A stretch of 11,549 nt of DNA, taken from the NCBI GenBank assembly GCA_030670605.1, contig DAOVBK010000023.1, positions 1 through 11,549 of the forward strand, in the 5' to 3' direction. The position numbers and the translations under genes are program-made. Of this stretch, positions 8,202 to 11,549 are shown in pieces. The stretch's first letter is position 1, and the number at the start of each line of letters is the position of its first letter. The notes below the pieces were generated by a model. It had not been told where the DNA came from. It was given only the letters and a program-made list of their open reading frames with translations, and ran no database searches. Origin of the DNA: Candidatus Stahliibacteriota bacterium (GTDB lineage Bacteria; Hydrothermota; Tepidihabitantia; SM23-42).

Positions 8202-9296
8202 CTAACGCTTCTTACGTTTTTTCATCCCGTATTTCTTGATGAAACCTTCTGTTTTCTCACGACAGATATAGTCAGGATACTGCACTGGCGGTGATTTGAA
8301 GAAATAGCTGGATGGCTCGACCAGCGCACCGCTGAGATTATTGTCTAACGCCAGTTTCGCGCAGCGAATAGCATCGATCACTACACCTGCTGAGTTCGGC
8401 GAATCCCAAACCTCAAGTTTCAGCTCTATGTTCAACGGTACATCACCAAAGGTCCTTCCTTCGAGTCTCATATGTGCCCATTTTCTGTCTTTCAGCCATG
8501 CTACGTAGTCGGACGGACCAATATGAATGTTATCCTTACCTATGTCGTACTTGAGGAGTGACGTTACTGCCTGCGTCTTTGAGATTTTCTTCGATACGAG
8601 ACGAGCCCTTTCGAGCATATTCAAGAAATCCGTATTACCGCCGACATTGAGCTGAGATGTCCGTTCCAACGTCACACCACGATCATTGAACAGATTGACC
8701 AGAACGCGGTGCAAGATCGTGGCGCCAACCTGTGACTTTATGTCGTCTCCGAGTACGGGCAGTCCCTTCTCGATGAAACGCTGTTGCCAGTATTTCTGGC
8801 TCGCGATGAACACAGGAATACAATTTATGAAAGCGCATCCTGCAATCAGGACTTGTTCGACATACCACATCGTTGCTTCTTCACTTCCAACAGGCAAGAA
8901 ACTTATCACAACGTCAGTTTTTGTACGTTTGAGCAACCCAACGATATCAGCGGTCGGACCTGGCGCTTTCTTGATAATTTTCGACAAATAAATCCCCAAA
9001 CCGTCATGCGTCATGCCGCGGACTACGGGAACATTCAGCATGGGTACAGAACAGAACTTGTAGGTATTGTTTGGCTTTGTGTAGATCGCTTCAGCAAGGT
9101 CTTTACCTACTTTGTTCCTGTCAATGTCAATACCGAATGTGAATTCGATATCACCTATATGATAGCCACCAAGTCGGGTGTGCATAATACCCGGAATGAT
9201 CTCTCCCTCTTTTGCCTTTTTGTAGTAATGAATCCCTTGCACTAAACTCGACGAACAATTGCCAACGCCAATAATTGCAACTCCAATTTTCGCCAT
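8202..9296 (-). CDS. ino1: myo-inositol-1-phosphate synthase
   Basis: Converts glucose 6-phosphate to inositol 1(3)-phosphate with NAD, in the cytosol. This is the entry step to inositol lipids and inositol-based compatible solutes. The 364 residues match the short prokaryotic (actinobacterial/archaeal) form. Motifs: Rossmann [12 protein letters not shown] (10-21), FGIDID (54-59), [10 protein letters not shown] (132-141), [15 protein letters not shown] (183-197), NVGGNTDF (217-224), [19 protein letters not shown] (293-311). The C-terminus ends in a basic YGMKKRKKR tail (356-364). AAGGAGG (9301-9307) lies 4 bases before the ATG, and a promoter at 9318-9345 gives a leader of roughly a dozen bases. 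It is the first gene of the cluster leading through tmk to purL. Which inositol product is made cannot be told from this window. Confidence 0.94.
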   Translation of the reverse strand: MAKIGVAIIGVGNCSSSLVQGIHYYKKAKEGEIIPGIMHTRLGGYHIGDIEFTFGIDIDRNKVGKDLAEAIYTKPNNTYKFCSVPMLNVPVVRGMTHDGLGIYLSKIIKKAPGPTADIVGLLKRTKTDVVISFLPVGSEEATMWYVEQVLIAGCAFINCIPVFIASQKYWQQRFIEKGLPVLGDDIKSQVGATILHRVLVNLFNDRGVTLERTSQLNVGGNTDFLNMLERARLVSKKISKTQAVTSLLKYDIGKDNIHIGPSDYVAWLKDRKWAHMRLEGRTFGDVPLNIELKLEVWDSPNSAGVVIDAIRCAKLALDNNLSGALVEPSSYFFKSPPVQYPDYICREKTEGFIKKYGMKKRKKR

Positions 9297-9317
9297 AAAA
9301 CCTCCTTATAAACTATA

Positions 9318-9345
9318 ATTATATGCCATTTTTACGCCAAGTCAA
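9318..9345 (-). promoter_or_regulatory. sigma70-type promoter of the ino1-tmk-purL cluster
   Basis: Reading the minus strand: TTGACT (9345-9340), a 16-base spacer, then TATAAT (9323-9318). The predicted transcription start is near 9311, followed by AAGGAGG and the ino1 ATG. Position, spacing and near-consensus boxes agree. This is the only convincing promoter seen for the whole minus-strand cluster. Confidence 0.75.
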
Positions 9346-9352
9346 TGCCTAT

Positions 9353-9432
9353 ATAGTTCGATAGTTGGATAGTTGTATAGTTGTATTGTTAACCATGAAT
9401 CCATCCGACAATACAACCATCCAACCATACAA
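9353..9432. repeat. octamer tandem repeat forming a long imperfect hairpin
   Basis: Four 8-base units in a row: ATAGTTCG (9353-9360), ATAGTTGG (9361-9368), ATAGTTGT (9369-9376) and ATAGTTGT (9377-9384). GTTGTATTGT (9380-9389) is exactly complementary to ACAATACAAC (9408-9417) across an 18-base loop, and pairing continues outward at 11 of the next 15 positions. The right arm keeps an 8-base period (ACAACCAT, CCAACCAT). The element lies between the two divergent promoters and outside both predicted transcripts. Confidence 0.6.
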
Positions 9433-9443
9433 CAAACGCTGTG

Positions 9444-9471
9444 TTGACAATATCCTTGATTTCACTATAAT
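9444..9471 (+). promoter_or_regulatory. perfect-consensus sigma70-type promoter, predicted to give a leaderless mRNA
   Basis: TTGACA (9444-9449), a 16-base spacer, and TATAAT (9466-9471): both boxes match consensus at all positions. Transcription normally starts 6-8 bases after the -10 box, that is 9477-9479, and the ATG of the SLBB gene is 9478-9480. There is no Shine-Dalgarno sequence before that ATG. Confidence 0.8.
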
Positions 9472-9477
9472 TTCGCT

Positions 9478-10773
9478 ATGAAAATATCGCGATTCACACT
9501 CATACTCTTCACGCTCCTTGCTGCATCGCACATTGGCACGGCGCAACAGGCAATGCAACATATACGCGAAGAACTGATGACCAGCGGCCTCGAGGAGCCC
9601 GTAGTATCTGAAGAGTATATACTCATGCCTGGTGACAGCCTGCTCATAACGATCACTGGCGCTACCAATTATTCATACATAACTGGCGTTACCTACGAAG
9701 GCAAAGTAACCATCAACATACCAGTAACATCGATGCCATCAGCCCAGGGCGTCTACCTACCTCACTATGATGTTGTTGAAGCAGTCAAAGTTCACGATCT
9801 CAATCTGATACAAGCAAAGGATTCATTGCGGCGCGTCTTCAGGAAGTATTTCAGAAATATCGGTGTCGATATCACGCTCATTGGCATGCGTTCTTTTACA
9901 GTCTTTGTTATTGGTGAAGTTATGTATCCCGGTAAGGTCACGGCATGGCCAGTTGACCGAGTTTCTGTGGCTATTGAAAGAGCAGGTGGTATCACTACTG
10001 CTGGGTCTCGCTCGCGTGTTGAAATCCGTCGGGATGATGAACCGCCAGCGCTCGTTGACATTGAGGCATTCGAGAAAACAGGCAACAGGGAATTAAATCC
10101 ATTTGTTCAGGACGGTGACATCATCTATATCCCAGGAATGCAGCGCTCAGTTGTTGTTCGTGGCGCAGTTTTTGGGAAACGGCAATTCAAACTGACACCA
10201 TCGACAAAGCCCGCAGAAGACCTCAAACAAACAGGTGGAAAGGAAAGGTACAGCGAAGGAATTTACGAACTCAGCGACGGTGAAACCGTTGCTGATATCA
10301 TTGCAAAGGCCGGTGGCATTACGCCGTGGACCGACATGGCAAATGCCTATATTGAAAGAAGGGGCACGAAAATCTACATCAACCTCGCAGAAACCCTCGC
10401 TGACGAAGACAGTAAATTCAACATCCTCATGGCGGATGGCGATGTACTCTACATCCCCTCAATTGCTCTGTCCGTCTATGTTGAAGGCCATGTTAGAGAA
10501 CCCGGCGCTTTTATTTTTCAACCACATCTTCGTGCAAGTGACTACATTGGATTTGCAGGTGGTGCAGTAACTGAGGCAGACATGGGCCGTGCTCATGTTG
10601 TACGAGACGACCAGGATCTACCGCTTCGTGATGACCCAATCATCGAACCAGGAGATAAGATCGTTGTACCTCGAGTTCTCTTTAAGTTTTGGCAGGATTA
10701 TCTTCAAATTACGGCAGTTTTCGCAACTTTGCTGATATCCTTCTTGACCTTAACAGCAGCTTCGTCTAACTAA
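9478..10773 (+). CDS. polysaccharide export protein, Wza-like, with three SLBB domains
   Basis: Predicted outer-membrane/periplasmic export protein for capsule or exopolysaccharide. Residues 1-22 form a signal peptide (MKISR, hydrophobic core, TAQQ). Residues about 46-135 form a Poly_export-like domain beginning YILMPGDSLLITITG. Three SLBB-type units follow, each with a [V/A].G.V..PG or similar entry and a GD.[IVL].[IV]P exit: about 141-219 (VIGEVMYPG ... GDIIYIPG), about 226-327 (VRGAVFGKRQF ... GDVLYIPS) and about 333-398 (VEGHVREPGAF ... GDKIVVP). Residues 409-427 are a hydrophobic C-terminal segment that could span a membrane. An in-frame TGA at 9457-9459 and the signal peptide fix the ATG at 9478. 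No Cys suits a lipobox. No glycosyltransferase or tyrosine-kinase partner is in the window, so the polymer exported is unknown. Confidence 0.92.
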   Translation: MKISRFTLILFTLLAASHIGTAQQAMQHIREELMTSGLEEPVVSEEYILMPGDSLLITITGATNYSYITGVTYEGKVTINIPVTSMPSAQGVYLPHYDVVEAVKVHDLNLIQAKDSLRRVFRKYFRNIGVDITLIGMRSFTVFVIGEVMYPGKVTAWPVDRVSVAIERAGGITTAGSRSRVEIRRDDEPPALVDIEAFEKTGNRELNPFVQDGDIIYIPGMQRSVVVRGAVFGKRQFKLTPSTKPAEDLKQTGGKERYSEGIYELSDGETVADIIAKAGGITPWTDMANAYIERRGTKIYINLAETLADEDSKFNILMADGDVLYIPSIALSVYVEGHVREPGAFIFQPHLRASDYIGFAGGAVTEADMGRAHVVRDDQDLPLRDDPIIEPGDKIVVPRVLFKFWQDYLQITAVFATLLISFLTLTAASSN

Positions 10774-10884
10774 GGTGCCCACAGAGAAATCAACCTCAGA
10801 ACTTACATCGCTTAAGACAAACCATCTGTACCCTACTTCATAGTGTCGAAGTCGGCATTACTTAGAACATACTAGGAGGCATGT

Positions 10885-10965
10885 ATGTGCTTTGTACTAC
10901 TCTTTATGCTGGCAGTGATTGCCCCACCCGGCACGCCGGTTGAAACCCGTCGGGGTCAAATCTAG
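10885..10965 (+). CDS. 26-residue signal-peptide-like ORF, possibly a truncated gene start
   Basis: AGGAGG at 10874-10879 is spaced 5 bases from ATG10885. The encoded peptide begins MCFVLLFMLAVIAPPGTPVE and ends TRRGQI before a TAG at 10963-10965. A strong ribosome-binding site followed by a hydrophobic N-terminus resembles the start of a secreted protein. The reading frame ends inside a GC-rich, repeat-like stretch (10928-10980), so it may be a gene beginning cut off by an insertion or deletion. It could also be a real short peptide or chance. ATG10881, only 1 base from the AGGAGG, gives a 20-residue alternative. Confidence 0.3.
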   Translation: MCFVLLFMLAVIAPPGTPVETRRGQI

Positions 10966-10980
10966 ACAATGGACAATTTC
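10928..10980. repeat. possible remnant of a REP/Y1-transposase-associated repeat
   Basis: The stretch contains CCGGC-AC-GCCGG (10928-10939), then a short CCC-GTC-GGG palindrome (10946-10954), then GGGGTCAAATCTAGACAATG and a second GACAATTT. From memory, GGGGTCA-type sequences followed by GACAAT-like runs are common next to IS200-like (REP-associated) transposase genes in many bacteria, but no transposase is here. The rest of the convergent gap 10774-11021 shows only a weak ACTTC/GAAGT hairpin and no clear terminator. Confidence 0.3.
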
Positions 10981-11021
10981 CGCTAAAGCAGAATATGGAG
11001 AGTAGGAATGAAGGCGCTGGG

Positions 11022-11549
11022 CTATTTGTCAATCAGTTTTCTGAGTTGTTTGATAAGGGCTAATGCCTTGTCATACTTTCTGATCGGTATCACATAGAAC
11101 CCATCTACGTAGTCCTTGAGTGTACGGGCGGTCTCAAGGAGCATCTCATTCTCATCCTTTTCTTCAATGTACGTGATATATTCATACGGAATATTGAGGA
11201 GCTTCATAAGGACAAAGGCACGCTTTTTTGTGTGCAGAAAAGACAAACCGGCGATGACGTGCACATCCCTGTTCTGAACGCGAAATTCCTTGAGAATCTT
11301 GAGAAAATCATCCGGCATGAATATCGCCTGCGTGAAAAAAACCTCTGCTCCATGGCTGCGTTTTTCTCGTGCCTTCACAAACTCACCATACACATTTGGC
11401 ACGTTTGCATTAAAGCTCGTACATAAACACACATCTATGGGCTCAATGCTCTTCCGCGCTGATGTGACACCGTTCTTCAAGTTCTGTGCAATACGTAAGA
11501 GTTTTCTCGAATCGAGTTCAAACCCACCCCTCCCTTCAACTGGTGTATC
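11022..11549 (-). CDS. methylenetetrahydrofolate reductase-family protein (5' end outside window)
   Basis: The frame is open to the window edge, giving at least 175 residues and ending TAG (11022-11024). It matches the C-terminal half of the MTHFR TIM barrel. GGFELDSRKLLRIAQNLKNG near the edge matches the FDLDS..LLRL....NG strand-helix. FFTQAIFMPDDFLKILKEF matches the family's F.TQ....FE..L substrate-loop region. VHVIAGLSFLHTKKRAFVL corresponds to V.VIAG..PL.S...A. DGFYVIPIRKYDKALALIKQ is the closing strand and helix. The enzyme reduces 5,10-methylene-THF to 5-methyl-THF for methionine synthesis or, in acetogens, the Wood-Ljungdahl methyl branch. The missing front half carries the catalytic Glu, so activity cannot be judged. 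TTG at 11478-11480 is an internal codon, not the start. Confidence 0.8.
   Translation of the reverse strand, partial: DTPVEGRGGFELDSRKLLRIAQNLKNGVTSARKSIEPIDVCLCTSFNANVPNVYGEFVKAREKRSHGAEVFFTQAIFMPDDFLKILKEFRVQNRDVHVIAGLSFLHTKKRAFVLMKLLNIPYEYITYIEEKDENEMLLETARTLKDYVDGFYVIPIRKYDKALALIKQLRKLIDK

Noticed and set aside
9353..9432. CRISPR-like array
   Set aside because: Units are 8 bases, directly adjacent and without spacers; no cas genes in the window.
11478..11480. TTG as the start of the MTHFR-family gene
   Set aside because: The frame stays open upstream to the window edge, and the upstream residues match the family (GGFELDSRKLLRIAQN), so the gene is truncated by the window and does not start here.

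Overview
The window looks like a fragment of an uncultured, moderate-GC, Gram-negative-type bacterium. The gene set would fit the candidate phylum WOR-3 (Stahlbacteria) or a relative. That placement is an inference from three things: a secreted protease with a YPNPF-type C-terminal sorting/FlgD-like domain, an outer-membrane SLBB exporter with a C-terminal membrane segment, and short A/T-rich repeats such as GTTGNATA octamers and AAATCCTAAA units between genes. No ribosomal RNA or tRNA was seen, and no phage or intact transposase gene.

Layout. Bases 1-135 hold the possible tail of an upstream gene, a small perfect hairpin and octamer repeats. Bases 136-2844 (+) encode a 902-residue secreted subtilisin-like protease whose catalytic Asp and His are separated by about 366 residues, with Asp-box (sialidase/BNR-like) motifs in between. 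A 251-base convergent gap follows, with tandem 14-mers and a 14-bp perfect inverted repeat. Bases 3096-9296 (-) form one tightly packed cluster, transcribed in the order myo-inositol-1-phosphate synthase, thymidylate kinase, S41 C-terminal processing protease, a possible tiny membrane protein, and a PurS-PurL fusion. It is probably an operon driven by a strong promoter at 9318-9345. The 181-base divergent gap 9297-9477 carries two face-to-face sigma70-type promoters with an octamer-repeat hairpin between them. Bases 9478-10773 (+) encode a polysaccharide-export (Wza-like, three SLBB) protein; its perfect promoter is placed so that transcription should start at the ATG, giving a leaderless mRNA. 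A 248-base convergent gap holds a 26-codon secreted-peptide-like ORF with a good ribosome-binding site. The window ends inside a methylenetetrahydrofolate reductase-family gene on the minus strand, with its 5' end outside.

How the genes work together. The minus-strand cluster mixes inositol phosphate synthesis, dTMP phosphorylation, periplasmic proteolysis and de novo purine synthesis. It reads as a housekeeping/growth operon rather than one pathway. The partial MTHFR belongs to one-carbon metabolism, which feeds purine and thymidylate synthesis, but it is not in the same transcription unit. The protease and the SLBB exporter are envelope functions under separate control. I did not find a convincing new multi-gene system. 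The points most worth a second look are the domain-split protease, the predicted leaderless transcript, the hidden small membrane ORF before purL and the recurring intergenic repeats.
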